Shown here: positions 20,920 through 31,497 of the stretch, piece after piece
Position numbering within the stretch: position 1 is the first letter of the stretch
How the letters are laid out: each line of letters begins with the position of its first letter
NCBI RefSeq assembly: GCF_003612015.1
Contig: NZ_RARB01000001.1
Location: forward strand, 186,001-250,000
Direction of reading: 5' to 3'
Length of the DNA: 64,000 nt
From: Pantoea piersonii
Lineage (GTDB): Bacteria; Pseudomonadota; Gammaproteobacteria; Enterobacterales; Enterobacteriaceae
Position numbers and translations under genes: made by a program
The notes under the pieces: model-generated
Databases searched by the model: none
What the model saw: only the letters and a program-made list of their open reading frames with translations
What the model was told of the DNA's origin: nothing

Positions 20920-21004
20920 ACTCATAATCCTGTGGGTTTAACTGCACATTCCCTGCATTATGCGGTGCCCATCACCTGGCGGACACTAACTAAGAGAGAG
21001 CTCT

Positions 21005-23359
21005 ATGAATCCTGAGCGTTCTGAACGCATTGAAATCCCCGTGTTGCCATTGCGCGACGTGGTGGTTTATCCGCACATGGTAATTCCGTTGTTTGTTGGT
21101 CGGGAAAAATCGATTCGTTGCCTCGAAGCGGCGATGGATCATGACAAGAAGATCATGCTGGTTGCCCAGAAAGAGGCGTCAACGGATGAACCTGGCATTA
21201 ACGATCTCTTCTCTGTAGGGACCGTAGCCTCTGTATTGCAGATGCTGAAACTCCCTGACGGCACCGTCAAAGTTTTAGTAGAAGGCCTGCAGCGCGCGCA
21301 TATCACTACCCTGGCGGATAATGGTGACCATTTTACCGCGCAGGCGGAATACCTGATCTCGCCGGAAATCGAAGAGCGCGAACAGGAAGTGCTGGTACGT
21401 ACGGCGATCAATCAGTTTGAAGGCTATATCAAGCTGAACAAGAAGATCCCGCCGGAAGTGCTGACCTCGCTGAACAATATCGACGATGCGGCGCGTCTGG
21501 CCGACACCGTTGCTGCGCATATGCCACTGAAATTAGCCGATAAGCAGTCAGTGCTGGAGATGTCGGACGTGAACGAACGTCTGGAATATCTGATGGCGAT
21601 GATGGAGTCGGAAATCGATCTGCTGCAGGTTGAGAAACGCATTCGCAACCGCGTTAAAAAGCAGATGGAGAAGAGCCAGCGCGAATATTATCTGAATGAG
21701 CAGATGAAGGCGATTCAGAAAGAGCTGGGCGAAATGGACGACGTGCCGGATGAGTACGAAGCCCTGAAGCGCAAAATCGACGCGGCGAAAATGCCGGCCG
21801 AAGCGCGTGAAAAAGCCGAAGCCGAGCTGCAGAAATTAAAAATGATGTCGCCGATGTCCGCCGAAGCGACGGTAGTACGCGGCTATATCGACTGGATGGT
21901 TCAGGTACCCTGGAACGCGCGCAGCAAGGTCAAGAAAGACCTGCGCAAAGCCCAGGAGACACTGGACACCGACCACTACGGTCTGGAGCGTGTTAAAGAC
22001 CGCATCCTTGAATATCTCGCCGTACAGAGCCGCGTCAGCAAAATCAAAGGCCCGATCCTCTGTCTGGTGGGACCGCCGGGCGTGGGTAAAACCTCGCTGG
22101 GTCAGTCTATCGCTAAGGCGACCGGCCGTAAGTATGTGCGTATGGCGCTGGGCGGCGTGCGTGACGAAGCGGAAATTCGCGGGCACCGTCGGACTTATAT
22201 CGGCTCTATGCCGGGCAAACTGATCCAGAAAATGGCGAAGGTCGGCGTGAAGAACCCGCTGTTCCTGCTGGATGAGATCGACAAGATGTCATCCGACATG
22301 CGCGGCGATCCCGCTTCCGCACTGCTGGAAGTGCTCGATCCCGAGCAGAACATCGCCTTTAACGATCACTACCTCGAAGTGGATTACGATCTCTCCGACG
22401 TGATGTTCGTCGCGACCTCTAACTCCATGAACATTCCGGCACCGCTGCTGGATCGTATGGAGGTAATCCGCCTCTCTGGCTATACCGAGGATGAGAAACT
22501 CAATATCGCTAAGCAGCATCTGTTGCCGAAGCAGATTGAGCGTAACGCCCTGAAAGAGAACGAAATCACGGTCGAAGACAGCGCGATCATCGGCATTATC
22601 CGCTACTACACCCGCGAAGCGGGCGTGCGTAGCCTGGAGCGCGAACTGTCGAAGCTGTGCCGTAAAGCGGTAAAAGCGCTGCTGCTGAATAAAGAGCAGA
22701 AGCACATCACCATCAACGGCGACAACCTGAAGGATTACCTGGGCGTCCAGCGTTTCGACTATGGCCGCGCCGACAGCGAAAACCGCGTTGGTCAGGTGAC
22801 TGGCCTGGCCTGGACGGAAGTGGGCGGCGATCTGCTGACCATCGAAACCGCCTGCGTGCCGGGTAAAGGCAAGCTGACCTATACCGGCTCGCTCGGCGAA
22901 GTCATGCAGGAGTCGATTCAGGCGGCGCTGACCGTGGTGCGCGCGCGCGCTGAGAAGCTGGGCATCAACGGCGATTTCTACGAGAAGCGTGACATCCACG
23001 TTCACGTGCCGGAAGGCGCGACGCCGAAGGATGGCCCGAGCGCCGGTATCGCGATGTGTACCGCACTGGTTTCCTGTCTGACCGGCAACCCGGTGCGTTC
23101 CGACGTGGCGATGACCGGCGAGATCACGCTGCGCGGTCAGGTGCTGCCGATCGGCGGGCTGAAAGAGAAGCTGCTGGCGGCCCATCGCGGCGGCATTAAA
23201 GTGGTGCTGATCCCGGACGATAATAAACGCGATCTGGAAGAAATTCCGGCTAACGTTATTGCCGATCTGGAGATCCATCCGGTGAAGCGTATCGAAGAAG
23301 TATTAGGTCTTGCGCTGGAAAACGCCCCGTACGGCATGCAGGTTGCTACCGCAAAATAG
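21005..23359 (+). CDS. lon: ATP-dependent protease Lon (LonA)
   Basis: A cytosolic AAA+ serine protease that degrades misfolded proteins and regulators. The 784-residue protein has the E. coli length and layout: N-terminal substrate-binding domain (about 10-300), Walker [10 protein letters not shown] near 356, Walker [10 protein letters not shown] near 420, and a peptidase domain with the catalytic Ser in [11 protein letters not shown] (about Ser679) and Lys in [14 protein letters not shown] (about Lys722). A GAGAGAGCTCT leader precedes the ATG. It has its own heat-shock promoter and terminator. Confidence 0.98.
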   Translation: MNPERSERIEIPVLPLRDVVVYPHMVIPLFVGREKSIRCLEAAMDHDKKIMLVAQKEASTDEPGINDLFSVGTVASVLQMLKLPDGTVKVLVEGLQRAHITTLADNGDHFTAQAEYLISPEIEEREQEVLVRTAINQFEGYIKLNKKIPPEVLTSLNNIDDAARLADTVAAHMPLKLADKQSVLEMSDVNERLEYLMAMMESEIDLLQVEKRIRNRVKKQMEKSQREYYLNEQMKAIQKELGEMDDVPDEYEALKRKIDAAKMPAEAREKAEAELQKLKMMSPMSAEATVVRGYIDWMVQVPWNARSKVKKDLRKAQETLDTDHYGLERVKDRILEYLAVQSRVSKIKGPILCLVGPPGVGKTSLGQSIAKATGRKYVRMALGGVRDEAEIRGHRRTYIGSMPGKLIQKMAKVGVKNPLFLLDEIDKMSSDMRGDPASALLEVLDPEQNIAFNDHYLEVDYDLSDVMFVATSNSMNIPAPLLDRMEVIRLSGYTEDEKLNIAKQHLLPKQIERNALKENEITVEDSAIIGIIRYYTREAGVRSLERELSKLCRKAVKALLLNKEQKHITINGDNLKDYLGVQRFDYGRADSENRVGQVTGLAWTEVGGDLLTIETACVPGKGKLTYTGSLGEVMQESIQAALTVVRARAEKLGINGDFYEKRDIHVHVPEGATPKDGPSAGIAMCTALVSCLTGNPVRSDVAMTGEITLRGQVLPIGGLKEKLLAAHRGGIKVVLIPDDNKRDLEEIPANVIADLEIHPVKRIEEVLGLALENAPYGMQVATAK

Positions 23360-23388
23360 TGATTAGCGACATAAAGCATTAAAAAGCG

Positions 23389-23425
23389 AAGCTGGCAGGC
23401 CAATGAGCGCTTGCCAGCTTTTTTT
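23389..23425 (+). terminator. Rho-independent terminator of lon
   Basis: AAGCTGGCA pairs with TGCCAGCTT across a 14-base loop and is followed by TTTTT. Confidence 0.88.
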
Positions 23426-23573
23426 AGTGCCGTTAATTTAGGGGGCTGCGGAAACAGCGATTAAGATGAATTCCGTTGTTTCGGCTCAACAGGCTTGATA
23501 TAACGTGCTGCGCATTCGTATCCGGCAGGACGCGCGGATGTGAAGTGAAATAATAAAAGAGGGGATGAAGAGA

Positions 23574-23849
23574 GTGAATAAGTCACAGTTGATCGACAAA
23601 ATTGCTGCAGACGCTGACATTTCTAAAGCAGCAGCGGGACGTGTTTTGGAAGCATTCACCAGTTCTGTTTCCGACGCGCTGAAAGGCGGCGACGAAGTGG
23701 CTCTGGTAGGCTTTGGCACTTTCTCCGTACGCGAACGTGCCGCACGTACCGGCCGTAACCCGCAAACCGGCAAAGAGATCACCATTGCCGCAGGCAAAGT
23801 GCCGGGCTTCCGCGCCGGTAAAGCGCTGAAAGACGCTGTCAACGCATGA
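23574..23849 (+). CDS. hupB: DNA-binding protein HU-beta
   Basis: A small histone-like nucleoid protein that forms HU heterodimers with HupA and bends DNA. The 91-residue product reads [20 protein letters not shown] and ends [10 protein letters not shown]. The signature [20 protein letters not shown] includes the DNA-intercalating RNP loop. I start it at GTG because E. coli HupB begins at the same point; an ATG three codons upstream (MKR) is an alternative, and the GGGATGAAGAGA ribosome-binding site suits the GTG. It lies between lon and ppiD as in E. coli. Confidence 0.96.
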   Translation: MNKSQLIDKIAADADISKAAAGRVLEAFTSSVSDALKGGDEVALVGFGTFSVRERAARTGRNPQTGKEITIAAGKVPGFRAGKALKDAVNA

Positions 23850-23922
23850 CAACGCACCCGTCCGCAGAAGCATTTTCTTCCGTGGACTAGAGGACGGTTC
23901 ATGCGTTCTCATGTAACATACG

Positions 23923-23950
23923 GGCACATCAAATTTGATGTGCCTTTTTT
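23923..23950 (+). terminator. Rho-independent terminator of hupB
   Basis: GGCACATCAAA and TTTGATGTGCC form a perfect palindrome followed by TTTTTT. The central A/T pairs would open to form the loop. Confidence 0.9.
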
Positions 23951-24095
23951 ATTCGGATCCGGGGATAAATCGCTGTAAGACTTGTCTCTACAGGAGTAAA
24001 GCTGCCAGGCTAAACGGCAGTTGCGTAACGGCCTTTATCCGACAGGCGTTGCGCCCGAGATTTACATCCACACTACAGCGGAGCGTTGTCATACC

Positions 24096-25964
24096 ATGAT
24101 GGACAATTTACGCGCGGCGTCGAATCATGTCGTGCTCAAGGTTATTTTGGGGTTGATTATTCTCTCCTTCGTGCTGACCGGCGTTGGCAACTACCTTATC
24201 GGCGGCGGCAGCGATTATGCCGCTAAAGTCAACGGACAGGAAATCAGCCGCGCGCAGTTAGATCAGGCGTTCAACAGCGAGCGCAGCCGCCAGCAGCAAA
24301 TGCTGGGCGATCAGTTCTCTCAGCTTGCTGGCAACGACGGTTTCATGCAGCAGATGCGTCAGCAGGCGCTGTCGCAGCTGGTAGACCAGGCGCTGCTCGA
24401 TCAGTACATCAACGATCTCCATATTAATATCAGCGACGATCAGGTGAAGCAGGCGATCTTCGCGCAGCAGGCGTTTCAGACCAACGGCAAATTCGATAAC
24501 GCCAAATATAACGGCCTGCTCAGCAGCATGGGCTTTACCGCCGATCGCTATGCGGAAGCGCTGCGCAAGCAGCTGGCGACCCAGCAGCTGATCAATGCCG
24601 TCGCGAATACCGACTTTATGCTGAAAAATGAAACCAGCAAGCTGGTCGACCTGGTATCGCAGAAGCGCGACATTCGTCAGGCGACAATCGACGTCAATGC
24701 GCTGGCGACAAAGCAAACCGCGACCGACGACGAAGTTTCGCAGTACTACCAGCAGCATAAAAACAACTTTATGGCGCCGGAGCAGTTTCGCGTCAGCTAT
24801 ATCAAAATGGATGCCGCCAGCATGCAGACGAACGTCAGCGATGCGGACATTCAGAGCTGGTACGATCAACATAAAGCGGACTACACCCAGCCGCAGCGCA
24901 ATCGCTACAGCGTCATCCAGACCAAAACCGAAGCGGACGCCAGTGCCGTGCTGGAACAGCTGAAGGGCGGCGCGGACTTTGCCGCGCTGGCGAAAAGCAA
25001 ATCGATCGATCCTATCTCCGCGCGCAAAGGCGGCGATATGGGCTGGCTGGAGCCTGCCACGACGCCGGATGAGCTGAAAAATGCCGGTCTGACGCAAAAA
25101 GGGCAGCTTTCCGGCGTGATTAAATCGTCGGTCGGCTTCCTGGTGGTGCGCCTGGACGATATCCAGCCGGAGCAGATCAAGCCGCTGGCTGAGGTGCGCG
25201 ACGCCGTGGCCAGTAAAGCGAAACAGGAGAAAGCGGTCGACGCCTTCTACCAGCAGCAGCAGAAGGTGAGCGAAGCAGCGAGCAACGACAATGAGTCTCT
25301 TGCTGGCGCTGCGCAGGCTTCAGGTCTGAAAGTGGTTGAAACCGGCTGGTTCAGCCACGACAGCGTGCCGCAGGAGCTGAACTTCGACGCGGTGAAAAAC
25401 GCCGTGTTTAACGGCGGCCTGCTCGGCCAGAATGGCGCGCCCGGCAATAACTCCGACGTTATTACCGTGGATGGCGATCGTGCATTCGTGCTGCGCATTA
25501 GCGAGCACAAGCCTGAGGCGATCAAACCGCTGGAAGAGGTCAAAGCGCAAATCGCCGACACGCTGAAGCATGATAAAGCCGAACAGCAGGCGAAAGCCCA
25601 GGCGGATAAGCTGCTGGCCGATCTCAAGGCGGGCAAGCAGGACGCGCTTAGCGCGGCCGGGCTGACGCTGAGCGCCAGCAAAACCGTCGATCGCAACAGT
25701 CAGGATCCGGTAGCGCAGACCGCCTTTAATCTGCCGCAGCCCGTTGACGGTAAAACCTCATGGGGCGTCAGCGAAGATATGCAGGGCAATGTCGTGCTGG
25801 TGGCGCTGGATAAGGTCAGCAGCGGCACGCTGCCGCAGGAGCAGGTCGATGAAATGGTCAGGGGCGTAACGCAGAACAACGCGCAGCTGGCATTCGAAGC
25901 GCTGCTCGCTAACCTGCGTAAAGAGGCAAAAATCAAATACGGCGCCGCTGCGCAAATGCAGTAA
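24096..25964 (+). CDS. ppiD: Periplasmic folding chaperone PpiD (SurA/parvulin family)
   Basis: PpiD is anchored in the inner membrane by one N-terminal helix and assists proteins leaving the Sec translocon. The 622-residue protein starts MMDNLRAASNHVVLKVILG; the membrane helix covers about residues 14-36. A SurA-N-like chaperone region follows, then a parvulin domain around residues 265-360 (RYSVIQTKTEADAS ... GGDMGWLEPATTPDEL ... IKSSVGFLVVRLDDIQPE). PpiD parvulin domains are largely inactive as isomerases. A TTG start upstream would add 25 residues before the anchor and is unlikely. It has a strong terminator. Confidence 0.96.
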   Translation: MMDNLRAASNHVVLKVILGLIILSFVLTGVGNYLIGGGSDYAAKVNGQEISRAQLDQAFNSERSRQQQMLGDQFSQLAGNDGFMQQMRQQALSQLVDQALLDQYINDLHINISDDQVKQAIFAQQAFQTNGKFDNAKYNGLLSSMGFTADRYAEALRKQLATQQLINAVANTDFMLKNETSKLVDLVSQKRDIRQATIDVNALATKQTATDDEVSQYYQQHKNNFMAPEQFRVSYIKMDAASMQTNVSDADIQSWYDQHKADYTQPQRNRYSVIQTKTEADASAVLEQLKGGADFAALAKSKSIDPISARKGGDMGWLEPATTPDELKNAGLTQKGQLSGVIKSSVGFLVVRLDDIQPEQIKPLAEVRDAVASKAKQEKAVDAFYQQQQKVSEAASNDNESLAGAAQASGLKVVETGWFSHDSVPQELNFDAVKNAVFNGGLLGQNGAPGNNSDVITVDGDRAFVLRISEHKPEAIKPLEEVKAQIADTLKHDKAEQQAKAQADKLLADLKAGKQDALSAAGLTLSASKTVDRNSQDPVAQTAFNLPQPVDGKTSWGVSEDMQGNVVLVALDKVSSGTLPQEQVDEMVRGVTQNNAQLAFEALLANLRKEAKIKYGAAAQMQ

Positions 25965-25996
25965 CGCTCGCAAAAATTTGTTTTGCAGTGAAAATC

Positions 25997-26021
25997 AAAA
26001 AGGCCGCTTGCGCGGCCTTTT
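25997..26021 (+). terminator. Rho-independent terminator of ppiD
   Basis: AAAAGGCCGC pairs with GCGGCCTTTT across TTGC. The same hairpin, loop included, occurs again after acrB. Confidence 0.88.
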
Positions 26022-26103
26022 CCATAGGTAGATTTTGCCTTTTGCGGCTTTCCCGCCTCTCTGTCACGCTCTCCCTGCTGTTAAACACAAGGAGAAACAG
26101 AGC

Positions 26104-26427
26104 ATGTCTAAATCAACGTTGTCAGCACTTTACTTAACCTTAGCGCTTGGCGGCGCCCTTTATCATCCCGGCCTGGCGGCGGCGGAAACCGCAACCGAAA
26201 CGCCGGTCGCGCAGACGGCCGGACCGCAGATCGAGCAAATCAGCATTAACGACGCGACAGCCGAACAGCTGTCGGCGGCGATGAATGGCGTGGGGCTGAA
26301 AAAGGCGCAGGCGATCGTCAGCTACCGCGAGCAGTACGGCCCCTTTACCGCTATTGAACAGTTAAAAGAGGTGCCGGGCATTGGCAATGCGCTAATCGAA
26401 CGGAACGCTGAACGGCTGAAACTGTGA
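26104..26427 (+). CDS. ybaV: ComEA-like helix-hairpin-helix protein YbaV
   Basis: A small exported protein with a C-terminal helix-hairpin-helix DNA-binding fold. The 107-residue product has a signal peptide (MSKSTLSALYLTLALGGALY ... GLAAAE, cleavage near residue 27), a short linker, and the HhH domain ISINDATAEQLSAAMNGVG followed by FTAIEQLKEVPGIGNALIERN. The family is related to the ComEA DNA receptor, but a role in uptake is not shown for YbaV. An AAGGAGAAACAGAGC ribosome-binding site fixes the start. Confidence 0.92.
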   Translation: MSKSTLSALYLTLALGGALYHPGLAAAETATETPVAQTAGPQIEQISINDATAEQLSAAMNGVGLKKAQAIVSYREQYGPFTAIEQLKEVPGIGNALIERNAERLKL

Positions 26428-26529
26428 GCTGAGGCGCAACCCTGACGCTTTTGCCGCACTGCAAAAGGAGTTTTGCTACGCTAAAGAGGTCATACCAGTT
26501 TAGCCCTTTTGCGACAGGAGATGTCAGGC

Positions 26530-26928
26530 ATGCAGACCACTATTAAAGTTCGCGGCTACCACCTTGATGTGTATCAGCACGTCAACAACGCGCGCTATCT
26601 GGAGTTTCTCGAAGAGGCGCGCTGGCAGTGGCTCGAGGAGGCCGGCGCGTTTAACTGGCTGCAAGAGCAGCAGCTGGCGTTCGTAGTCGTGAACATTAAT
26701 ATCAACTACCGTCGCCCGGCCGTGCTGGGCGACGTTCTGGCTATTCACAGTGAAATCACGCAGCTGAACGGCAAAAGCGGCATTATCACCCAGCGCGTGA
26801 CGCTGGAGGGCAGCGAGACTCTGGTGGCGGATGCGGCGCTTACCTTTGTCTGCATCGATCTGCGCACGCAGAAAGCGGTAGCGCTGGAGAGCGAGCTGCG
26901 CGCGCGGCTGGAGGCTTTCTCAGCCTGA
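26530..26928 (+). CDS. fadM: Long-chain acyl-CoA thioesterase FadM (YbaW)
   Basis: A hotdog-fold thioesterase; E. coli FadM prefers 3,5-tetradecadienoyl-CoA and related long-chain acyl-CoAs arising in beta-oxidation. The 132-residue product starts MQTTIKVRGYHLDVYQHVNN; the 4-hydroxybenzoyl-CoA thioesterase-type motif DVYQHVNNARYLEFLEEAR carries the catalytic aspartate. An AGGAG sits 10 bases before the chosen ATG; a closer ATG three codons upstream is too near the ribosome-binding site. It is convergent with queC, with only 21 bases between the stop codons. Confidence 0.93.
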   Translation: MQTTIKVRGYHLDVYQHVNNARYLEFLEEARWQWLEEAGAFNWLQEQQLAFVVVNININYRRPAVLGDVLAIHSEITQLNGKSGIITQRVTLEGSETLVADAALTFVCIDLRTQKAVALESELRARLEAFSA

Positions 26929-26949
26929 TTAACCGTGCGGCGCGCAGAC

Positions 26950-27645
26950 TCAGGCTAAACCGCTTTTGCTTTTCATTGCCGCCATCACGCCGTCGCGGTC
27001 GGCGAGATAGTCGTTCAGACCGCGAGCACGCAAATGGCAGGCGGCGCATTCGCCGCAACCGTCGCCCTTAACGCCGTTATAGCAGGTCAGCGTCTCTTCA
27101 CGGACCAGCGTCAGGCTTTGCCAGTAATCAGCCAGCGCCCAGGTCTCGGCTTTGTTAAGCCACATCAGCGGGGTCTCGAAACGCACCTCGCGCGCCATGC
27201 CCAGCGCGACCGCATGGTTCAGCGCTTTGACAAACTCATCGCGGCAGTCGGGATAGCCGGAGAAATCGGTTTCGCACACGCCGGTAATGACGGCTTCCGC
27301 CTCTACCTGATACGCGTAAACCGAGGCGAGCGTCAGGAACAGAATATTGCGTCCCGGCACAAAGGTGCTTGGCAGGCCGCTGGCGGCGGGATCGTAAGAG
27401 GGGACCGGAATATTATCGCGGGTCAGGCTGCTCACCGCCAGCTCGTTCAGCAGAGTGACGTCGAGCACTTTATGGGCGCGCGCGCCCAGCTTCAGTGCCA
27501 GCGCGCGGGCAACGTCGATCTCTTCGCGATGACGCTGACCATAGTCGAACGTGACGCAGTGCACTTCATCATACTGCTGCAACGCCTGAATCAGGCAGGT
27601 AGTGGAGTCTTGTCCACCGCTAAACACGACTACGGCTCGTTTCAT
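26950..27645 (-). CDS. queC: 7-cyano-7-deazaguanine synthase QueC
   Basis: It converts 7-carboxy-7-deazaguanine to preQ0 with ATP and ammonia on the way to queuosine in tRNA. The 231-residue product starts [20 protein letters not shown], the ATP pyrophosphatase P-loop SGGQDS at residues 9-14. The C-terminal zinc site is [19 protein letters not shown], with four cysteines. Upstream in-frame extension of 41 residues is rejected because the family starts at the chosen methionine. ybaE lies upstream on the same strand, 74 bases away. Confidence 0.97.
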   Translation of the reverse strand: MKRAVVVFSGGQDSTTCLIQALQQYDEVHCVTFDYGQRHREEIDVARALALKLGARAHKVLDVTLLNELAVSSLTRDNIPVPSYDPAASGLPSTFVPGRNILFLTLASVYAYQVEAEAVITGVCETDFSGYPDCRDEFVKALNHAVALGMAREVRFETPLMWLNKAETWALADYWQSLTLVREETLTCYNGVKGDGCGECAACHLRARGLNDYLADRDGVMAAMKSKSGLA

Positions 27646-27719
27646 TATATTGTCCTGGTCGAAAATTTTGCGCCTATGGTAATAACTCTCCGGGCCGCTG
27701 AACAGCCTGAAACGATACT

Positions 27720-29402
27720 TCACATCGCCAGCGGCGGGGGAACCCAGGCGCGGCTGAAATCGAACCATCCGAGCGTATTAAGCTGAATGCCCTCTACGCC
27801 AGGCGGCGCGAAGATTTGATAGCGGTAGTTGAACAGCGGCAGCAACAGACCGTCGCACATCAGGCGATGGTAAAGCTGGTGCAGCGCGTCGCTGCGCGCA
27901 TCGCCGTCGTCCAGCTGCTGTATCGACAAGAGTTCCTGACGAAGGCGGCTGCTGGTGGCTGCGGGCCACAGCCGGTCGAGTTCCAGCCAGCTCGCCAGGG
28001 TAAAGATCGGCGCGTCGCCAATCAGCCGATCGCCCATAACCAGATCGGCCTGCTCCAGATCCTCAAAGCGTCGCCAGCTTTTGACGTTGTGAAAGATAAT
28101 AGTCAGCTCACAGCCTTCCGCCAGCAACAGCTGACGCAGCGCCTGCGCCATCTCATGCAGCTCCACCGGCAGCTGGTAGTGCAGGGTCAGACGCGGCGGC
28201 AGATCCGGCGCTTCATCTTCAACAGGCGGCACCGGCCAGCCCGGCAGCAGCTCTTTGCTTGGCGTAATCAGTCCCTCTTCCAGCGGCAGCTGCGCAACGA
28301 TGCCGCTTTGCTGCAGCAGACGGAACAGACGACGCGCCTGTGCCGGGCTGAAGCCTGCGCGCGGACGACAGGCAAGATAACAAAAGCCCAGGCTAATGCT
28401 GCGGCTGACCGGACGCAGCGATGCCAGATCCGCCGCGTCGCCAATAGCGATCTGCACCGGATGACGACAGCTGGTGCCTAGCGCGCGATCGAACAGCGTC
28501 GGCGTAATCCAGTATTCCACCGCCTGCATCAGCGGCAACTGCAGGTGCCAGCGCGCGTGGCTCTCAATACGCACCAGCTCCGGCGTAAAGTGCGCCAGCT
28601 TCCAGGGGCCGCTGCCAAGGCGCGGCTGCTGCGGATGCGGTAGCAGGCAGAGCTGATGCGCCAGCCGGTAGGGCAGCCAGTAATCGCTGCTGCTCAGCTG
28701 AAAACGCAGCGCCAGCGGGTGCGGCGCGTCTACGCTTTCAACGTCCGCCAGCAGACGCCGCGCGCGCTCGTCCTGCAGGATGCGCTGAAACTGCTCGACC
28801 AGCTGCGCGGCCTGGAGTGGCTCATCGTTATGCCAGAACAGCCGAGGACGCAGCCAGAAGAGCCAGACGCGGCCCTCATCGGCGTGCTGCCAGTGATGGG
28901 CCAGATCGCCTACCGGTTCATCCGCTTCAAAACGCGTCACGCCGGAAAAGAGCTGGCGCGCCAGATGCTGCTCGGCGCGTCCGCTGATTTGCAGCGGCGC
29001 GACCGATTCCAGCGGGCGGTAGTAGGGGATGCGCAGCACCGGCGCGTCGTTTTGCCACTGACCACCCATCAGCGGACGCAGCAGGTTCATCAGCCGCTCC
29101 GGCGCCATATCCAGCACCTGCAGCGCTTCTGCGGCGTTGCCCGCCTGCAATTGCGACTGCAACAGCTGCTGTCGCAGCTGCTCCGGCGTGCGCAGAAAGG
29201 TCAGTAAGCCAAGCTTGCCGCGCCCTGATTCGCCCTGCCAGCGCAGCCAGCCTGCATGCTGCCACTGCGACAGCAGGGTGCGCAGATGACGATCGCTACA
29301 AAAGCAGCGGCTGGCCATCTCGGCCACGCAGGTTTGCTGGGGCGAGCCCTGGCTGTGCTGCCACAGGCGCTGGAACTGGTTGAGGCGATTAAGCTGGCGC
29401 AT
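27720..29402 (-). CDS. ybaE: SgrR-family regulator/solute-binding hybrid protein YbaE
   Basis: A cytoplasmic protein with an N-terminal winged helix ([21 protein letters not shown], about residues 33-53) fused to an extracytoplasmic oligopeptide-binding (SBP_bac_5) domain, the architecture of SgrR. The 560-residue length is near that of E. coli YbaE. The segment [20 protein letters not shown] and the end [19 protein letters not shown] match YbaE closely. The ligand and target genes are unknown. It has no signal peptide, so the binding domain most likely senses a cytoplasmic ligand. It is divergent from cof. Confidence 0.92.
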   Translation of the reverse strand: MRQLNRLNQFQRLWQHSQGSPQQTCVAEMASRCFCSDRHLRTLLSQWQHAGWLRWQGESGRGKLGLLTFLRTPEQLRQQLLQSQLQAGNAAEALQVLDMAPERLMNLLRPLMGGQWQNDAPVLRIPYYRPLESVAPLQISGRAEQHLARQLFSGVTRFEADEPVGDLAHHWQHADEGRVWLFWLRPRLFWHNDEPLQAAQLVEQFQRILQDERARRLLADVESVDAPHPLALRFQLSSSDYWLPYRLAHQLCLLPHPQQPRLGSGPWKLAHFTPELVRIESHARWHLQLPLMQAVEYWITPTLFDRALGTSCRHPVQIAIGDAADLASLRPVSRSISLGFCYLACRPRAGFSPAQARRLFRLLQQSGIVAQLPLEEGLITPSKELLPGWPVPPVEDEAPDLPPRLTLHYQLPVELHEMAQALRQLLLAEGCELTIIFHNVKSWRRFEDLEQADLVMGDRLIGDAPIFTLASWLELDRLWPAATSSRLRQELLSIQQLDDGDARSDALHQLYHRLMCDGLLLPLFNYRYQIFAPPGVEGIQLNTLGWFDFSRAWVPPPLAM

Positions 29403-29494
29403 AAGAAACCCGGAACAGTTTTCGCAAAGTATTCACTATTAGTTCCGGGATTGCCAGGCGATAGTCTCTTCTGACTTATTAACGGGAGAGAGCC

Positions 29495-30316
29495 ATGGCG
29501 CGACTAGCCGCATTCGATATGGACGGCACGCTGCTGCTGCCCAGCCACCAGCTGGGTCAGCAGACGCTCGCCAGTCTGCTGGCGCTACATCAGCGTGACG
29601 TGCATCTGGCGTTCGCCACCGGACGACATCTGCTGGAGATGCAGATCCTGCGCCAGCGCATCACGCTGCCCGCATGGCTGATTACCGGCAACGGCACGCG
29701 CGTTCACGATCTGGAGGGTAACGTGCTGTTTGCCAGCGATCTCTCGCCGTCAGTGGCGGAAGAGGTGCTCCACAGCCGCTGGAAGAGCGCTGCGACGGTA
29801 CACGTTTTTAATGATAAGGGCTGGTTTACCGACGTGCCTGTGCCGGAGCTGCTGCAGGCGCACTCCATGAGCGGCTTTAGCTATCAGCTGCGCGACCTGA
29901 AAAGCTTTCCCGCCCATGAAGTCACCAAGATTTGCTTCGTCGATAGTCACGATGCGCTTTGCCAGCTGAAAACGCAGCTGGATGCGGCGTTCGGCGACCG
30001 TGCGCATATCTGTTTTTCGGCGCTGGATTGTCTGGAGGTCTTGCCGCTCAACTGCAACAAAGGCAGTGCGCTGGCGATGTTATGCCAGCATCTCTCGCTG
30101 ACGCTGGCGGAGTGCATGGCCTTTGGCGACGCCATGAACGACCGCGAAATGCTGTCGCTGGTAGGGAAAGGTTTTGTTATGGGCAACGCCATGAGTCAGC
30201 TCAAGTCCGCGCTGCCCCATTTGCCGGTTATCGGCCATTGCGAGACACAGGCGGTGTCTCACTATTTAAATCACTGGATGGCCACGCCGCACCTCGCGTA
30301 TTCCCCCGAATGCTGA
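29495..30316 (+). CDS. cof: HMP-PP phosphatase Cof (HAD superfamily)
   Basis: A Cof-type HAD hydrolase; E. coli Cof dephosphorylates the thiamine precursor HMP-PP and other sugar and pyridoxal phosphates. The 273-residue product starts [19 protein letters not shown], which is HAD motif I (DMDGT at 8-12). Motif II is [10 protein letters not shown], motif III includes NCNKGSAL, and motif IV is [14 protein letters not shown] near residue 210. A GGGAGAG ribosome-binding site precedes the ATG. It is convergent with cdsH, with 34 bases between the stop codons. Confidence 0.95.
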   Translation: MARLAAFDMDGTLLLPSHQLGQQTLASLLALHQRDVHLAFATGRHLLEMQILRQRITLPAWLITGNGTRVHDLEGNVLFASDLSPSVAEEVLHSRWKSAATVHVFNDKGWFTDVPVPELLQAHSMSGFSYQLRDLKSFPAHEVTKICFVDSHDALCQLKTQLDAAFGDRAHICFSALDCLEVLPLNCNKGSALAMLCQHLSLTLAECMAFGDAMNDREMLSLVGKGFVMGNAMSQLKSALPHLPVIGHCETQAVSHYLNHWMATPHLAYSPEC

Positions 30317-30350
30317 GGATTACAGTGAAGCGGACAGGAAGTCCGCTATT

Positions 30351-31382
30351 TTATTCCAGCTCGCGCTGCCAGCCGCTGATATCGCCAAACTGCCGCGCGA
30401 CCCAGCTTTCATCGTAGTAGCTATCGGGATAGCGTTCGCCGCTGTCACACATCAGCGTCACCAGCGCGCCCTGTTCGCCTTTCGCACGCATCCGTTTCGC
30501 CACCTGCATCATGCCCCAGAAGTTGGTACCGGTTGAGGCGCCAGGCTTGCGGCCAATAATCTGCGCCAGCTTCAGCATTGCCGCCAGCGTCGCGCCGTCA
30601 GGCACTTTCATCATTTCGTCAATCACGTCCGGCATAAAAGAGGGCTCGACGCGCGGGCGGCCGATGCCTTCAATCTGGCTGCCGCGTGCGCTGCGCAGCG
30701 CCGCATCACGGCTGTGCCAGTAATCAAAGAATACCGAATGCTCGGGATCGACCACCAGCAGTTGAGTGGCAAAACCCTGATAGCGGATATAGCGCCCCAG
30801 CGTCGCCGAGGTGCCGCCGGTTCCTGCGCCCATAATAAGCGTGTGCGGCACCGGAAAGGGCTCGAGCGCCATCTGACGGAAAATACTTTCGGCGATGTTA
30901 TTATTGCCGCGCCAGTCGGTGGCGCGTTCGGCGTAGGTGAACTGATCCATAAAATGGCCGTTCAGCTCGCGCGCCAGCTGTGTTGACGCGCTGTAAAGCT
31001 CGCAGGGATCGGTGACAAAATGACACTGACCGCCGTAGAACGCGATCTGTTCAATTTTGCGCTTCGCGGTGCTCGCCGGCATCACGGCGATAAAGGGCAG
31101 GCCGAGCAGCTGGGCGAAATAGGCCTCCGACACCGCCGTGCTGCCGGATGAGGCCTCAATCACCGGCCTGTTCTCTTTAATCCAGCCGTTCGCCAGCCCA
31201 TAGAGAAACAGCGAGCGCGCCAGGCGATGTTTCAGGCTGCCGCTGGGATGGGTGCTCTCATCTTTCAGATAGAACGCGATGCCGGGATAATCCGCCAGGC
31301 GAAAGCGAATCAGGTGGGTTTCGGCGGAGCGTTGAAAATCCGCGTTGATCTCATTAATGGCGTGGCGAGTCCAGTTACTCAT
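30351..31382 (-). CDS. cdsH: PLP-dependent cysteine desulfhydrase (cysteine synthase family)
   Basis: A fold-type II PLP enzyme related to cysteine synthase. The 343-residue protein starts [20 protein letters not shown]. The catalytic lysine lies in [15 protein letters not shown] (about Lys51), the substrate-binding loop is [16 protein letters not shown], and the phosphate-binding glycine loop is [16 protein letters not shown]. In Pantoea ananatis a gene next to the YbaO-type regulator encodes a cysteine-inducible cysteine desulfhydrase (CdsH) that confers cysteine resistance (Takumi and Nonaka, recalled). The divergent neighbour here is that regulator, so I infer the same role. E. coli has no such gene at this place. 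Synthase activity cannot be excluded from sequence alone. Confidence 0.82.
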   Translation of the reverse strand: MSNWTRHAINEINADFQRSAETHLIRFRLADYPGIAFYLKDESTHPSGSLKHRLARSLFLYGLANGWIKENRPVIEASSGSTAVSEAYFAQLLGLPFIAVMPASTAKRKIEQIAFYGGQCHFVTDPCELYSASTQLARELNGHFMDQFTYAERATDWRGNNNIAESIFRQMALEPFPVPHTLIMGAGTGGTSATLGRYIRYQGFATQLLVVDPEHSVFFDYWHSRDAALRSARGSQIEGIGRPRVEPSFMPDVIDEMMKVPDGATLAAMLKLAQIIGRKPGASTGTNFWGMMQVAKRMRAKGEQGALVTLMCDSGERYPDSYYDESWVARQFGDISGWQRELE

Positions 31383-31469
31383 GATGCTAGTCCGGCAAAA
31401 AAGATGCGCTGATTGTAAGGCACGGGCAGGAAAAAGAGTTGGCTTTATTCCGGCTATAATGGCACCAAT

Positions 31470-31486
31470 GGAGAAAAATATTCTCC
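31470..31486. promoter_or_regulatory. Lrp/AsnC-type palindrome between cdsH and ccdR
   Basis: GGAGAA and TTCTCC arms flank AAATA, resembling the A/T-centred palindromes bound by Lrp-family regulators. It lies just downstream of a TATAAT box (31455-31460) on the plus strand, a position for autorepression. It also lies about 55 bases upstream of a possible TACAAT box for cdsH on the minus strand, a position for activation. Confidence 0.5.
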
Positions 31487-31497
31487 CGGAGAGGCAA

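Noticed and set aside
20833..21015. Plus-strand frame across the lon promoter
   Set aside because: It spans the clpX terminator and the heat-shock promoter; not protein-like.
22289..23278. 329-codon frame antisense to lon
   Set aside because: Shadow of the lon peptidase region; no ribosome-binding site or domain.
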